From Leclercia adecarboxylata (GTDB lineage Bacteria > Pseudomonadota > Gammaproteobacteria > Enterobacterales > Enterobacteriaceae): a stretch of 64,000 bases of DNA. A program made the position numbers and the translations under genes. The notes below the pieces were generated by a model. The model made no database searches. It was not told the origin of the DNA and was given only the letters and a program-made list of their open reading frames with translations. This document shows positions 14,435 through 25,910 of this stretch, in pieces; the stretch's first letter is position 1, and each line of letters starts with the position of its first letter. The stretch is from positions 3,348,001-3,412,000 of the forward strand of contig LR590464.1 of NCBI GenBank assembly GCA_901472455.1, given 5' to 3'.

Positions 14435-15447
14435 TTACTTCTTACGCGCGTACTTCAGGGAGTCCAGCGCAACGGCGAAGATAATGATGGCACCCTTAAT
14501 AATGTACTGCCAGTAAGGGTTCACGCCGATATAGGTCAGACCGTAGTTGATAACGGTGAAGATGATTACACCGGTTACCACGCCCAGCACGGTACCCACA
14601 CCACCACTGAACGACACACCACCCACGACGCAGGCAGCAATCGCATCCAGCTCATACATAAAGCCGAGGTTGTTGGTGGCAGAGCCGATACGGCCTGCTT
14701 CCAGCAAACCACCGAACGCATAGAACACACCGGACAGGGCATAGATGACCAGCAGGTTCAGCGCCACGTTAACGCCAGAGGACTTTTGCCGCTTCCGGGT
14801 TACCACCGATTGCGAAAATGTTCTTACCGAAGCGGGTTTTGTTCCACAGCACCCAGACAAAGGCCACCGCAATCAGGGCGTAGAAGGTGATGTAAGACAG
14901 GCGGAATGTGCCCAGCGCGATAAAGCCCTGCGCAAAGGTGGAGAAGCCGCTGTCGAAACCGGAGATTGGCGATGCGCCTACGAAGTCGTAGTACAGGGAG
15001 TTGATACCGTAAACGATAATCATCGTACCCAGGGTAGTGATGAACGGCGTTACGTTCAGGTAAGCAATGATGATGCCGTTAATCAGACCAATGATCGCAC
15101 CGATAGCGCAGACAATCAGGATCACCAGGAAAATCGGCATGGTCGCCATTTCCGGGAACACCTTGTTGGCGTTTTCCATCGACTGCAGGAGCGTGGCCGC
15201 GACAACCGCCGCCAGGCCGACCTGACGACCGGCTGACAGGTCAGTACCCTGGGTGACGATCAGACCCCGCCCACGCCCAGCGCGATAATAATACGTACGG
15301 AAGACTGAGTCAGAATGTTACTTAAGTTCAGGAGACTTAAGAATGTCGGATCCTGGAAAATAATAATGGCCAGCAAGACTAAAAGAACAACGTAAATACC
15401 GCCTTCTTTCAGATAAGTAAGAAAACTTTCTTATTTAACGCACTCAT
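14435..15447 (-). CDS. mglC: MglC, galactose/methyl-galactoside ABC permease
   Basis: Membrane subunit of the MglBAC importer, about 336 residues, with eight to ten hydrophobic helices (IFLVILIVCAIGAIIGLING, VNVALNLLVIYALSGVFYAFGG). Signature EAGRIGSATNNLGFMYELDAIAACVVGG is visible. Missing bases near 15428 (MSALNKKSFLTYLKEGG expected) and 15266, and an extra C near 14780, break the frame. It follows mglA by 15 bases. Ends LDSLKYARKK. Confidence 0.94.
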
Positions 15448-15462
15448 GAGAAGCCCCTAATC

Positions 15463-16985
15463 TTAAAGGTGCAAAGACGCAAGACGCAAAATTTCGTTTG
15501 CGTTGTCGTTTTGGTTTCTACAATTCCGGCAACGAGACCATTGCTCATGACCAGAATACGATCTGTGATCCCTAACAAATTCCGGCATTTCGGACGAAAT
15601 AATAATAATCCCTTTATCTTTCTTGGCTAACTCAGCTATTAATTGATAAATTTCAAATTTTGCCCCCACGTCGATACCACGGGTGGGTTCATCCAGCATC
15701 AGAATTTCAGGCTGAGTTAACAACCAGCGTCCAATAATAACCTTCTGCTGGTTACCACCGGAGAGCGAGCCAATTTGCGTGCGGTGTCCTGGGGTTTTTA
15801 CACGCATCGAGTCAATTACCCACTGGGTATCGCTCTTCATGCGGGAATTATCCAACAGACCGATCTTGTTTTTGTAGTTATGAATATTAGAAATTAACGA
15901 GTTAAAGTTAATATCCAGATAGGCGTAAATACCGGTTGAGCGACGCTCTTCTGTCACCAGCGCAAAAGCCGTGGTTAATGGCTTCGTTGGCGTTGTGGTT
16001 ATTGATTTTTTTGCCGTGCCAGGGTGATGGTCCCGCCGGATTTCTCGCGAATACCGAACAGGGTTTCCACGATATCGGTACGCTTGGCGCCCACCAGCCC
16101 GGCAATCCCGAGGATCTCCCCTTTATGCAGATCGAAAGAGATATCGCGAATAGAAGGCTGGCGCAGCGACGTCAGGTTGCGCACTTCCAGAATCACTTCG
16201 CCCGGCTTGTTCTCTTTGGTCGGGAAGCGCTGGTTCAGGGAACGACCCACCATCATGGCGATGATCTTGTCCATATCCAGCCCTTCCAGCGGCTGGGTGG
16301 CGATCCACTGGCCATCGCGCAGCACCGTGATTTCATCGCACAACTGGAAGATCTCTTCCATTTTGTGGGAGATATAGACGATGCCGCAACCGCGCTCCTT
16401 CAGCTTACGGATAATGGTGAACAGGTGGTTCACCTCTTTCTCCGTTAACGACGAAGTAGGCTCATCCATAATAACGATTTTGGCGTTATAGGAGAAAGCC
16501 TTGGCAATTTCAATCATCTGCATCTGAGAAACGGATAACGTACCGACGCGCGCACGCGGATCGATATCAATATCCAGTTCATCAAAAATCGCTTTGGTGT
16601 CACGATACATTTTGTCCTGATCGACAAATACGCCTTTGGTCGGATAACGACCCAGCCACATATTGTCCATGACAGAACGCTGAAGTACCAGGTTAAGTTC
16701 CTGGTGAACCATCGAAATACCATTTTCCAGTGCTTCTTTGGCGGAATGGAAATCGATCTCTTTCCCCTGAAAAAGAATGCTGCCAGAATCTTTTTGATAG
16801 ATCCCAAATAAGCATTTCAATAATGTTGATTTACCCGCACCGTTTTCACCCATTAAGGCGTGAATAGAGTGAGGCCGTACTTTTAAATTAACATTATCCA
16901 GTGCTTTAACCCCGGGAAAAGACTTGTTGATACCGCTCATTTCCAACAAGTATTCACCGGACGACTGAGTCGTTGTGCTGACCAT
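15463..16985 (-). CDS. mglA: MglA, galactose ABC transporter ATPase
   Basis: Double-ATPase subunit of the CUT2 sugar importer, about 506 residues. First nucleotide-binding domain: Walker [10 protein letters not shown], signature LSVSQMQM and Walker [12 protein letters not shown]. The second has a degenerate Walker A region ([11 protein letters not shown]), as usual in this family, with signature [10 protein letters not shown] and [13 protein letters not shown]. Frame breaks near 16010, 15965, 15570 and 15515; the other frames supply [17 protein letters not shown] and the end [11 protein letters not shown]. Middle gene of mglBAC. Confidence 0.95.
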
Positions 16986-17021
16986 AATTATACCTTCTCG
17001 GCCTCGCGTCGCGTGATAAAA

Positions 17022-17040
17022 GGGCGCAGAAACTGCGCCC
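17022..17040 (-). other. Intercistronic hairpin mglB-mglA
   Basis: GGGCGCAG and CTGCGCCC pair with a 3-base loop, 17 bases from the mglB stop. There is a run of four T after it on the minus strand. It probably protects the mglB message and lowers readthrough, giving more binding protein than transporter. Confidence 0.7.
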
Positions 17041-17056
17041 AGTAGAATGCTATAAC

Positions 17057-18055
17057 TTATTTACCGGTGAATTGGGCCAGGTTTTCCTGATCTACGCCAA
17101 CGTACGGTACGCGAACAACTTTGTTGTCGATTTTCCAGTTGGTGCCGTCAGCAGCGCCTTTGCCGTCTGCCAGGTTTTTCGCCAGATCGAAGGTAGCTTT
17201 CGCCTGGTTGTTAGCATCGTTCAGCACGGTACCGGCCATTGCGCCAGATTTTACCAGAGCCATTGCTTCAGGCAGGGCATCCACACCAAAGACCGGAATA
17301 GAGGATTTGTTGTGTGCTTTCAGGGCTTCTACTGCACCCATTGCCATCGCATCGTTGTTGGCGATAACCACTTCGATTTTGTTAGCGTTCGGGCCGGACA
17401 GCCAGGCGTCCATTTTGTCTTTCGCCTGAGCGGTGTCCCACATAGCCGTATCTAATGCCAGCTGCTGGGTTTTCAGGCCTTTGTCGTTCAGCTCTTTGAT
17501 CACGTAAGTGGTACGTGCTTCAGCATCCGGGTGGCCTGGCTCGCCTTTCAGCAGAACAAACTGAATCTGACCATCTTTGTTCAGATCCCAGTTCGGGTTA
17601 GCCGCCCAGTGTTTAGCAATCAGGTCGCCCTGAATGATGCCGGATTCTTTGGAGTCGGTGCCCACGTAGAAGGCTTTATCGTAGCTATCCAGCGCTTTAC
17701 GGGAAGGTTCTTTGTTGAAGAAGACCACTGGCACATTCTGGCCACGTGCTTTCTCAATAACGGTGCCTGCTGCCGCCGGGTCAACCAGGTTGATTTGCCA
17801 GAGCTTTCACGCCTTTTGCCAGCAGTACGTCAATCTGGTCGTTCTGTTTTGACTGGTCATTCTGGGAGTCATTCATCAGCAGCTGCACGTCTGGCGCTGA
17901 TTTACCTTCTTTCTCATGGCTTTACGCACAACAGACATAAAGTTGTCGTCGTATTTATAGATAGTCACACCAATACGGCTATCTGCAGCGTGCGCGGTTG
18001 CACCAAAAAGCATACTTGCCATAACAGCAGACAGAGTCAACACCTTCTTATTCAT
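17057..18055 (-). CDS. mglB: MglB, galactose/glucose-binding periplasmic protein
   Basis: Periplasmic receptor for transport and Trg chemotaxis, about 332 residues. The signal peptide [20 protein letters not shown] ends AHAADSRIG. The calcium-site loop DLNKDGQIQ, ligand-binding [14 protein letters not shown] and [10 protein letters not shown] are all visible. A missing base near 17917 ([12 protein letters not shown] expected) and an extra A near 17800 ([11 protein letters not shown] expected) break the frame. First gene of mglBAC; its control region lies in the 287 bases up to galS. Confidence 0.96.
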
Positions 18056-18299
18056 GATATCTCCGGTTTTTATGCAGGGTAGTTCGTGTGAATAACGATC
18101 GGCGGGCAATGTTAATGAAACGTTAATGCCGGCCGAAGTCCACTTATAAAATTTCTATCTTCCTTGGTCGGTAACGCTCCAGAATGCGTTTTTTTGGATG
18201 TTTAACGTGCCGTGGCTATAGTGAAAGTGATTATTCACCGTTACATAGCGTTTCAGTCACTAAAACGCTGACATCATAGTCAGCGCCTTGTTAACTTAC

Positions 18300-18331
18300 T
18301 GTGAATTTACTCACAAATTGAAAACGGTTAC
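18300..18331 (-). promoter_or_regulatory. mgl control region: CRP site next to GalR/GalS operator
   Basis: TGTGAATTTACTCACA (18300-18315) is a perfect TGTGA-N6-TCACA CRP site. Four bases further, GAAAACGGTTAC (18320-18331) matches the GalR/GalS operator core. They precede mglB on the minus strand; galactose induction and glucose repression follow from the known E. coli system. Confidence 0.75.
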
Positions 18332-18342
18332 ATCACGACGAA

Positions 18343-19367
18343 TTATAAGTTAGTGATCGGCACCACAATTTGCCGTAAAGCAACGGAGTGACGCCGCACT
18401 AAAGTCGGCATGAAACAGTGAGTTGCAGCAAGATCCAGCTTTCCCGCGGCCCCCTGTAACGCCAGCTCGGTGGCCAGCCGCGCCATAGAGGCAATGGGAT
18501 AGCGCACCGTCGTTAGCTGTGGGTCTGTGTAACGGGCAATCGGAATATCATCGAAACCAATCAATGACAGATGCTGTGGCACCGCAATACCGTTGTCCTT
18601 CAGTGCCGTTAGCGCCCTGCGGCCATGCTGTCGTTGTAGGCAAAGACCGCGGTCAGCTGCAGGTTGCGCCCGAGTAGCTCCACCATGGCCGCTTCCCCGC
18701 CCTGCATATCCGGCGCGCCAGTGCCGATCCAGCTATCCGAAGCGATAATGCCCTGCTCCAGCAACGCTTTCTGCCAGCCTTCACGCCGCATTTCGTCATC
18801 CTCAATGCGGTGGCTTGATGCAAGATAGCCGATGCGCTGATGGCCGTTATTCACCAGCATTCGCGTCGCCATCATCGCGCCGCTGACGTTATCAAGGCAG
18901 ACGCAGCGGTGGGCATAGCCAGGCACAATGCGGTTGATCAACACCATGCCGGGGATCTGCTCCATCAGCGCAGACAGCTCCTCATCGCTCAAGGCTTTTG
19001 AGTGGACGATCAGGGCGTTACAGCGCTGACGAATCAACACCTCAATGGCGTTACGCTCTTTTTCTGCCTCGTGATAGCTATTGCCGATGAGCACGTTTTT
19101 CTGGTGCTCCTGGGCAACCATGTCCACGGCTTTTACCAGCGCGCCAAAGAAGGCATCCGATACATCCATCACTACCACGCCGATGGTATCGCTGACCTGG
19201 GTTGCCAGCGCCTGCGCGTTCGCATTGGGACGGTAGCCCAGCGCCGTGACGGCTTTCATCACGCACTCGCGCGTTTCAGGGCTAACCAGCGCGCTGTTGT
19301 TGAGCACACGGGAAACGGTGGCGACAGAAACGCCCGCCTGACGCGCGACGTCACGAATGGTGATCAT
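18343..19367 (-). CDS. galS: GalS, mgl repressor (LacI family)
   Basis: Galactose-responsive repressor of mgl, 340 residues or so. The N-terminal helix-turn-helix is [20 protein letters not shown], with hinge [14 protein letters not shown]. The effector domain includes [17 protein letters not shown] and [15 protein letters not shown] missing G near 18613 breaks the frame at [12 protein letters not shown]; the rest ends [11 protein letters not shown]. The start at 19367 (MITIRDV) is used although the frame opens three codons earlier. It lies upstream of mglB, as in E. coli. Confidence 0.95.
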
Positions 19368-19457
19368 ATTCACCATCCTTATTTAGATTGCAGCAACTCA
19401 CAGACACCCCCTGTGTTTAGCAAGGTGCCTATTCTGGCAGTGAGAAAGGAAGGACTA

Positions 19458-19490
19458 CGTGAAGAAGCTCACAAGGATGAAAACGGTTAC
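19458..19490 (-). promoter_or_regulatory. galS control region: CRP-like site next to GalR/GalS operator
   Basis: GTGA-agaagc-TCAC (19459-19472) is a CRP core; GAAAACGGTTAC (19479-19490) is identical to the operator upstream of mglB. Order and spacing are almost the same as there, supporting autoregulation of galS. Confidence 0.7.
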
Positions 19491-19522
19491 ATCCGTTTTG
19501 TTAATGATTGTGATCCAGATCG

Positions 19523-20680
19523 TTATCCGGATGTATTACCCGGTGAAACCCCTGCAGCACGTGCGGTCAATTGCCGCCATACCCACTCCATCGGTCCCTG
19601 ACGGAAATAACGCAGCCAGAAAACGGAGAACAGGATATTCACCAGCCAGACAGGTAGCACGAAGCCCATCAGTTGCAGGCGATCAAAATGCATAAACAGG
19701 CCGAGGCGATAGAACAAGGTGGTGCAGATCAGCGTCTGTAAAAGGTAGTTACTGAGCGCCATGCGCCCTACGCAGGCCACGGCCATCACCAGCCGGAAAC
19801 GGCAGAGCTGCGGCCAGAAGCCATAGATCAGCGCAGCATAGCCTATCGTCTGGAAGGGCGCGCTAATCTCCCGCGGTGCCTGTAACAGAAACGCGCACCA
19901 GCGGTAGTCCCAGTTGACATACCACTGGGCGATCACCGCCGGGAGATTAATCGCCAGACCGACCAGTACCAGCCACATCCCGGTTCGCCGGTAATGACCG
20001 AGGCTAAACTCGCCTTTCAGCCAGCCGGTTCGCATCAGCGCCGCGCCAATCAGCATCATTCCCGCCAACTGCCAGCCGTATTGCGCCCCAAGCGCCAGCA
20101 GGCTGTTGCCAATCATATCGGCCCGATTGCTGATGGCCTCCATGCCGCCACCCAGCTTCCAGTACTGCTCATACTGCAAATTGGCCGCATCCGGTACCCA
20201 GGAACGATTGGTGGAGCCGCCGGAGATAACCCCCAGCAGCAGCAGGATAGCGACGCCAATGAGGAAGAGCACCACGCCGGTGTTGAACAGGTTTTTAATA
20301 TCGTGCGCATCGCGGATGATACGCCAGCAGATCAATCCCACCAGCCCGTAGGCCAACAGAATATCGCCGTCCCAGAACAGGAGACCATGCATAAACCCGA
20401 GAAGGACCAGCAGTGAAAGACGCGCCTGGATCCAGCGTTTACCGCGTTTTAGCAGCAGCTGGAGGCCTGCCCCAAACAACAAGGCAAATAGGGTAAGGAA
20501 TTTGACCTGGGCAAAGAGATCCAGCACCGCCCATGTCCAGGCGTCGCTGAGGGTAATATCGCCATACCAGGCGGGATTAAGATAAGCGGCTTTCGGCAGA
20601 CCGAAGCCACTTATATTGAGCAGCAGAATACCCAGAATAGCGACGCCACGAACGAAATCCAGCGTGACATTTCTTTCCAT
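19523..20680 (-). CDS. yeiB: YeiB, DUF418 inner membrane protein
   Basis: Intact 385-residue polytopic protein of the DUF418/DUF1624-type acyltransferase-like membrane family, beginning MERNVTLDFVRGVAILGILL, a motif shared with acyltransferase-3-like proteins. About ten helices, with typical RMALSNYLLQTLICTTLFY. Function unknown. It is 17 bases after folE, in one operon with it. Confidence 0.92.
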   Translation of the reverse strand: MERNVTLDFVRGVAILGILLLNISGFGLPKAAYLNPAWYGDITLSDAWTWAVLDLFAQVKFLTLFALLFGAGLQLLLKRGKRWIQARLSLLVLLGFMHGLLFWDGDILLAYGLVGLICWRIIRDAHDIKNLFNTGVVLFLIGVAILLLLGVISGGSTNRSWVPDAANLQYEQYWKLGGGMEAISNRADMIGNSLLALGAQYGWQLAGMMLIGAALMRTGWLKGEFSLGHYRRTGMWLVLVGLAINLPAVIAQWYVNWDYRWCAFLLQAPREISAPFQTIGYAALIYGFWPQLCRFRLVMAVACVGRMALSNYLLQTLICTTLFYRLGLFMHFDRLQLMGFVLPVWLVNILFSVFWLRYFRQGPMEWVWRQLTARAAGVSPGNTSG

Positions 20681-20697
20681 GTACCCTGCCCTGATGA

Positions 20698-21366
20698 TCA
20701 GTTGTGGTGACGCACGGCGCGCAGGAACTCCTGACGGGTGTTCTGGCTTGATTTAAACAGGCCGCCCAGCGAGGTGGTCGTGGTGGCGCTGGTCGCATCA
20801 CGAATACCGCGCGCTTTCACGCAGTAATGCACCGCGTCAATGGAAACCGCCACGTTATTGGTTCCCAGCAGCGTTTGCAACGCGATGAGGATCTGCTGGG
20901 TTAAACGCTCCTGCACCTGCGGACGCTGGGCAAAGAACTGCACGATGCGGTTAATCTTCGACAGGCCAATAACCGAGTCTTTTGGAATATAGGCTACGGT
21001 CGCTTTGCCGTCGATGGTCACAAAGTGATGTTCACAGGTGCTGGTCAGGGTGATATCACGCACCGTCACCATCTCATCCACCTTCATTTTGTTTTCAATG
21101 ACGGTGATTTTCGGGAAATTAGCGTAATCCAGCCCGGAGAAAATCTCATCGACATACATTTTGGCGATGCGACGCGGGGTTTCCATCAGACTGTCATCGC
21201 TGAGATCGAGATTCAGCAGCTGCATGATTTCGGTCATATGCCCGGAAATAAGACGTTTACGCGTTTCGTTGTCCAGATCCTGAACCGGCGGGCGCAGCGG
21301 GGTTTCAAGGCCGTGCGCAACCAGCGCTTCATGGACGAGGGCTGCTTCTTTACTCATTGATGACAT
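20698..21366 (-). CDS. folE: GTP cyclohydrolase I
   Basis: Converts GTP to 7,8-dihydroneopterin triphosphate, the first step of folate synthesis, as a homodecamer. Intact, 222 residues. Zinc ligands lie in TSTCEHHFV (Cys, His) and HYCVKARG (Cys). Active-site segment [19 protein letters not shown] is complete. The start [15 protein letters not shown] fits the E. coli length. Operon with yeiB. Confidence 0.97.
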   Translation of the reverse strand: MSSMSKEAALVHEALVAHGLETPLRPPVQDLDNETRKRLISGHMTEIMQLLNLDLSDDSLMETPRRIAKMYVDEIFSGLDYANFPKITVIENKMKVDEMVTVRDITLTSTCEHHFVTIDGKATVAYIPKDSVIGLSKINRIVQFFAQRPQVQERLTQQILIALQTLLGTNNVAVSIDAVHYCVKARGIRDATSATTTTSLGGLFKSSQNTRQEFLRAVRHHN

Positions 21367-21483
21367 TCTTTTCTCCTGCAGGTGTGGCGCGCTTCTGCCC
21401 TACATGGGGCAAAATGTGCCGTCATTGTGCGCGAGGCGGCGAGCATAATCCAGTATTCACCGCGATAATTATTGCAATTGCCG

Positions 21484-22621
21484 TTACCTTTCAACCTGAC
21501 GCTGCCAGACCAGCCCGCCCGCCACGAAAAGCGCGATGCCCGCCAGGCCCAGCGCAGGCTCCAGTTGGTGGGTAAGCCAGCTCGACAGCGCCGAGGTCAT
21601 CGGGCCAACAAGCTGCCCAACCGCATAGCCGGTGGTGAGTAATCCGGCCATGTAACGCGTATGATTCGGTGCCAGCTCACGCCCGTAAAGCAGCGAAAGC
21701 TGTACCGCACATAAAAATCCGCCGCCCACCAGCAATGCACCGGTCACCAGACCGGCCATTCCCGGCAGCAGCCAGGCGGCAATCACGCCCACCGCCTGCA
21801 GCCATAACACCAGCGCCAGTCGGCGATGGGTCGTGGAGACATGGCGCAGCGCGATACTCAGGGCAATGCCCAGCACCGAGGCTACGCCGAAAACTGGCCA
21901 GACAAACTGGGCGAACGCGCTGCCAGGGAAACGCAGCGCCGCCATCTGGGACAAAAAACGTCGCCGGGAGGATGTAACCAAAACCCGGCGAGACTGTAGC
22001 TCCACACCAGACGACGCAGATCGCGGGTCAGTGTCAACGGCTCCGGCGTCGTGCCGGGGCGATGCAGTTGCCCGGCACGCGGCAGATAGCGGGCCACCAG
22101 CGCGATCAGTACCAGCGCCAGTACGCCGTAGATTTGCCATGCGGCACTCGCCGATAAGCCCTGCGCCTGGATCCACACCGCCAGCAAGCCGCTAAGCGTA
22201 ATGCCCGCCCCCGGCCCCGCAAAGACTGCGGCACTGAGACCTGGCTTACCGAAATGGGCCAGCCGTTCGTTGGTCCAGGCAGCGATCAGCACCATCGACC
22301 AGCCGCTCATGCAGCCAATCACAAACCGCAGCAGTCCGTGAACGACGGCGTTATCCGCAATGGCCGAAAGCAGGGTTAGCATCACTGCGCCAACGATGCC
22401 CAGCCACAGGCGGCCTTCGACAAACCGGTGCGCGCGCATGGCATCCCACGCCCCCCACCAGATAGCCGAGGTAGTTCATCGCCGCCACCAGTCCGGCGCT
22501 GGTCAGGGTCAGTTGCCCTGCCGCAATCATCAGCGGCACCTGTGGTGTAAAGGCAAAGCGCCCTATTCCCATCGCCACCACCAGAACCACAAAAACCGCT
22601 GAGCGCGATACGCAGCGCCAT
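21484..22621 (-). CDS. MFS transporter, YbfB/YjiJ-like
   Basis: About 380 residues with 12 predicted helices, absent at this place in E. coli. Typical parts: VLVVAMGIGRFAFTPQVPLM, MNYLGYLVGG, RFVIGCMSGWSMVLIAAWTN and LLTTGYAVGQLVGPMTSALS. The N-terminal GRFxFTPxxP pattern resembles the YbfB/YjiJ MFS family. Substrate unknown. The frame is broken near 22605, 22450 and 21960. ATG at 22621 has GGAG five bases upstream; the in-frame GTG just before it lies too close to GGAG. Divergent from yeiG with 140 bases between. Confidence 0.82.
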
Positions 22622-22761
22622 GACCACTCCAGTTGTTAAAGTTTCGTAAATTCATGATGCAGTATATGTCGTTAATGCGGAAGTGAAAGTTACTCACGCG
22701 TTATTGAATTAACTGTATTATGAGGTCTATCTATCGAAACACCTTCCTGAAGGAGCCTTGC

Positions 22762-23598
22762 ATGGAACTGCTCGAAGAGCACTACTGTTTTGAAGGTCGA
22801 CAGCAGCGCTGGCGTCATGACTCCACGGTGCTGAACTGCGCGATGACGTTCAGCATTTTTCTGCCTCCGGCTACGCGTGCGGCAAAACCGCCGGTGCTGT
22901 ACTGGCTTTCCGGCCTGACCTGCAACGATGAAAACTTTACCACCAAAGCGGGCGCCCAGCGGGTTGCGGCGGAGCTGGGGATCGCGCTGGTGATGCCCGA
23001 CACCAGCCCGCGCGGTGACGATGTGGCAGACGATGCCGGTTACGATCTGGGCAAAAGGCGCCGGGTTCTACCTGAATGCCACCCAGCAGCCCTGGGCGCG
23101 TCATTACCGGATGTACGATTATCTGCGCGATGAGCTGCCTGCGCTCATCCAGGCGGAGTTTGCGGTAGCCGATCGCTGTGCCATCAGCGGCCATTCGATG
23201 GGTGGCCACGGTGCGCTGGTAATGGCACTGAAAAATCCGGGCAAATACGTCAGCGTGTCGGCGTTTGCGCCTATCGTGAACCCATGTCAGGTGCCGTGGG
23301 GCAAAAAGCCTTCACCCATTATCTGGGCGAGAATACAGAAACCTGGCAGGAGTGGGATAGCTGTGCGCTGATGCTGGCCAGCCAGCCGGAACAGGCGATC
23401 CCGACGCTTATCGATCAGGGTGATGCCGATCAGTTCCTGGCGAGCCAGTTACAGCCAGCAGTGCTGGCAGAAGCTGCGCGCCAGAAGGCCTGGCCGCTGA
23501 CGTTACGCATCCAGCCAGGCTACGATCACAGCTATTACTTTATTGCGTCCTTTATAGAAGATCATCTGCGCTTCCATGCGCAGCAGTTGTTGAAGTAA
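22762..23598 (+). CDS. yeiG: S-formylglutathione hydrolase YeiG
   Basis: Esterase of the alpha/beta-hydrolase fold (esterase D family) that releases formate and glutathione in formaldehyde detoxification. About 278 residues. Catalytic Ser in [11 protein letters not shown], Asp in IDQGDADQF, His in GYDHSYYFI. Frame breaks near 23056 ([14 protein letters not shown] expected) and near 23300 ([13 protein letters not shown]). The start [12 protein letters not shown] at 22762 follows GAAGGAGCC; the frame extends further upstream without a ribosome site. Confidence 0.94.
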
Positions 23599-23618
23599 GG
23601 GCAGACTTCACGTCCTCA

Positions 23619-23681
23619 CTCGCCCCTCTTCCGCAGGGAGAGGGGCCTGTCGCAGGCCGGGCAAGCGCAAAGCCGCCCGGC
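23619..23681. repeat. Hairpin repeat and REP-like element between yeiG and cirA
   Basis: GCCCCTCT with AGAGGGGC form a stem at about 23621-23645, a common enterobacterial intergenic pattern. Next to it 23652-23681 reads on the minus strand GCCGGGCGGCTTTGC then GCTTGCCCGGCCTGC, a typical REP palindrome. These end the two converging genes. Confidence 0.7.
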
Positions 23682-23691
23682 GCATTCACGA

Positions 23692-25661
23692 TCAGAACTG
23701 TAATCCACCGCCATAAAGTAACGGCGTCCTTCTTCGGTGTAGCTGTAGTCGTCGCGGCTGAGATCTTTATCCAGCAGGTTCATGACACCTGCACGCAGCT
23801 TGACGTTTTTAGTTGCCTGCCATGCGCCACCGGTGTTCCACACCACGTAGCCACCCGGCGTTGCTTCGCCATCGGTAACGGTGCGTTTCTCACCCGTATA
23901 ATTGCCCTGCACGTAGAAGGACCACGCCTGCGTTGCCTGCCAGTCAAGCGTGCCGTTTGCGGTATGGAACGGCAGTTCCGAGAGCGGCTTGTTGCCGCCG
24001 TTGCTGATATCACGTCCGTCGTTATAGGTGTAATTCAGCGTCATGCGCCAGTCTTCGGCGATCGGGAATTTCACTTCCGTTTCCAGGCCGCGGATCCGCG
24101 CCTTATTGACGTTGTAATAACGGAAAATCGGCTCACCGTCGGCATTCAGGCCGACATAGTTCGGGTAACCCTGCGCCTGGTTGACGTTGGCCGTACGGAG
24201 GATGCTGATACGATCGTCCACATCGTTCTGGAAGGTAGTAATGCTGCCCTGCACGCCTTCTAACCAGCCCTCTTCCCCGCTGTAGTAAAGACCCAGCTCG
24301 AAGCTTTCACTGGTTTCTGGCTTCAGATCCGGGCTACCGACAATTTCACAGGCCCCACGGCAGGAGCCAGTGGTCCAGTCTGGGCTCAGCTGCAGCAGCG
24401 AAGGCGCTTTGAATGCTGTCGCCCAGCCACCTTTTACCGTCAGGGTATCGGTCGCGTTGTAGACCAGATAAGCACGCGGACTCCAGTGATCGCCGTAGGT
24501 TTCGTGGTCATCCATACGCACGCCGGTGGTCAGCGCCAGCGGCTCGAAGATACGCCATTCATCTTCAATAAAGAGTGCATACTGGCTGGCCGAGGTGCTA
24601 CTGCTGCTACCGCCGGTAATGTTAACCGGATCCTTCAGCTTGTCGTGACGCCATTCTCCCCCGAAGGTGAGCAGCTGGTTAATCTCTCCCAGCGGCAGGA
24701 CGTATTTACCGTCAACAGAGTTGCTTTCGGAGGTGATAGGGTTGGCGTTGCCCGGGTTCTTGTTATCAACCTTTTCGCCGTAGAATTTCAGTTCGCTGTT
24801 GCCCATGCCCCAGCGGCCATTGTGGCTCAGGGAGTAGTTCTGGCGCTCAAGACGGTTCTGATCCAGCGAGTCGGAATCGCGGTCCTGACGGTCAAAACCG
24901 TAGCCAGCGGTGAAATCGTGGTTCTCGTTCGGGGTCCAGGCAAATTCCACGTTGGCATCGCGGCTGGTGAAGCCTTCGATACGCGGAGTTTCCCCGGAGG
25001 CGCTGGTTGTCGAGGTCTGCGGATCGTCTTTATCGCGTTTTGACAGGCTACCAAAGGCTTTCAGACCGAGGACGCCATCCACCAGCGGGCCGCTGGTATA
25101 GAACTGGCCGCCATAGGTGTCGCCGCGATCGCGGTGTTCCTGAATTGTGGAGTCGGCGGTGAGAGTACCGGTCCATTTCTGGCCGATCTTTTTGGTAATG
25201 ATGTTGACCACGCCGCCCAGGGCATCAGAGCCGTACAGGGAGGACATCGGCCCGCGCACCACTTCGATACGTTCGATGGCGTCAACCGGCACCCAGTTGA
25301 GGTCGAAATCGTTATGACGGAATACGGCGTTGCGAGAGTTGACGCGTTTACCGTCAACCAGGATCAAGGTATAGCTGCTGTCCAGACCGCGGATACTGAC
25401 GCCCTTACGGTTGTCCCCTTCGTCAGTTAATTGCACGCCCGGAACCTCTTTTAACACATCTTTCAGGTTCTGCACCGGCTTACGTTGCAGATCCTGCTGA
25501 GTGATGACGCTGATACTGGCCGGGGCATCTTTCAGGTTTTGCTCGTTGGCCGAGGCAGTCACCACCATAGTGTCGCCAGATTCCGCCGCAACAACCGGCA
25601 GGGCCAGGGACAGAGCAGACGCGCACAGCCCTCCCCGAACGAAGGGATTCAACCTAAACAT
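23692..25661 (-). CDS. cirA: CirA, catecholate siderophore / colicin I receptor
   Basis: TonB-dependent outer membrane receptor, about 656 residues. Signal peptide [20 protein letters not shown], TonB box [10 protein letters not shown], plug domain ([40 protein letters not shown]) and a 22-strand barrel ending [19 protein letters not shown]. Near 23698 a missing base turns the last codons into a readthrough; the expected TGA is at 23692. The frame also extends 19 codons upstream, but MFRLNPF is the conserved start. Fur control is indicated by a box about 190 bases upstream. Confidence 0.96.
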
Positions 25662-25852
25662 TCCATATCTCCATGAGGTAAACACAGCAAAATCAAATAT
25701 GTACTGCTCACATTGCATTGCGTGCCGCCCGCTTCTCTGGCGGGTCAGCCGGGTAATTTTTTTGCAGGTGTGGGCACAGCATCTTCCCCTGACCAGGGCG
25801 ACGATGCTGACTCCTTCATCCTTTTGATTACTATGCTAATGATAAAGCAAAC

Positions 25853-25865
25853 GATAATTATTATC
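25853..25865 (-). promoter_or_regulatory. Fur box of cirA
   Basis: GATAAT-T-ATTATC is a perfect 6-1-6 Fur palindrome. A second partial one (ATGATAAAGC) lies just before it. It stands about 190 bases upstream of the cirA ATG, so the message probably has a long leader, as known for E. coli cirA. Confidence 0.85.
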
Positions 25866-25910
25866 AATTCAATTGTTAAAAGTTATGTCAAGACTGCATA
25901 GTATGGAGAT

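Noticed and set aside
23616..23691. Extended C-terminus of cirA
   Set aside because: One missing base hides the normal end YFMAVDYRF; the added residues come from a REP repeat.
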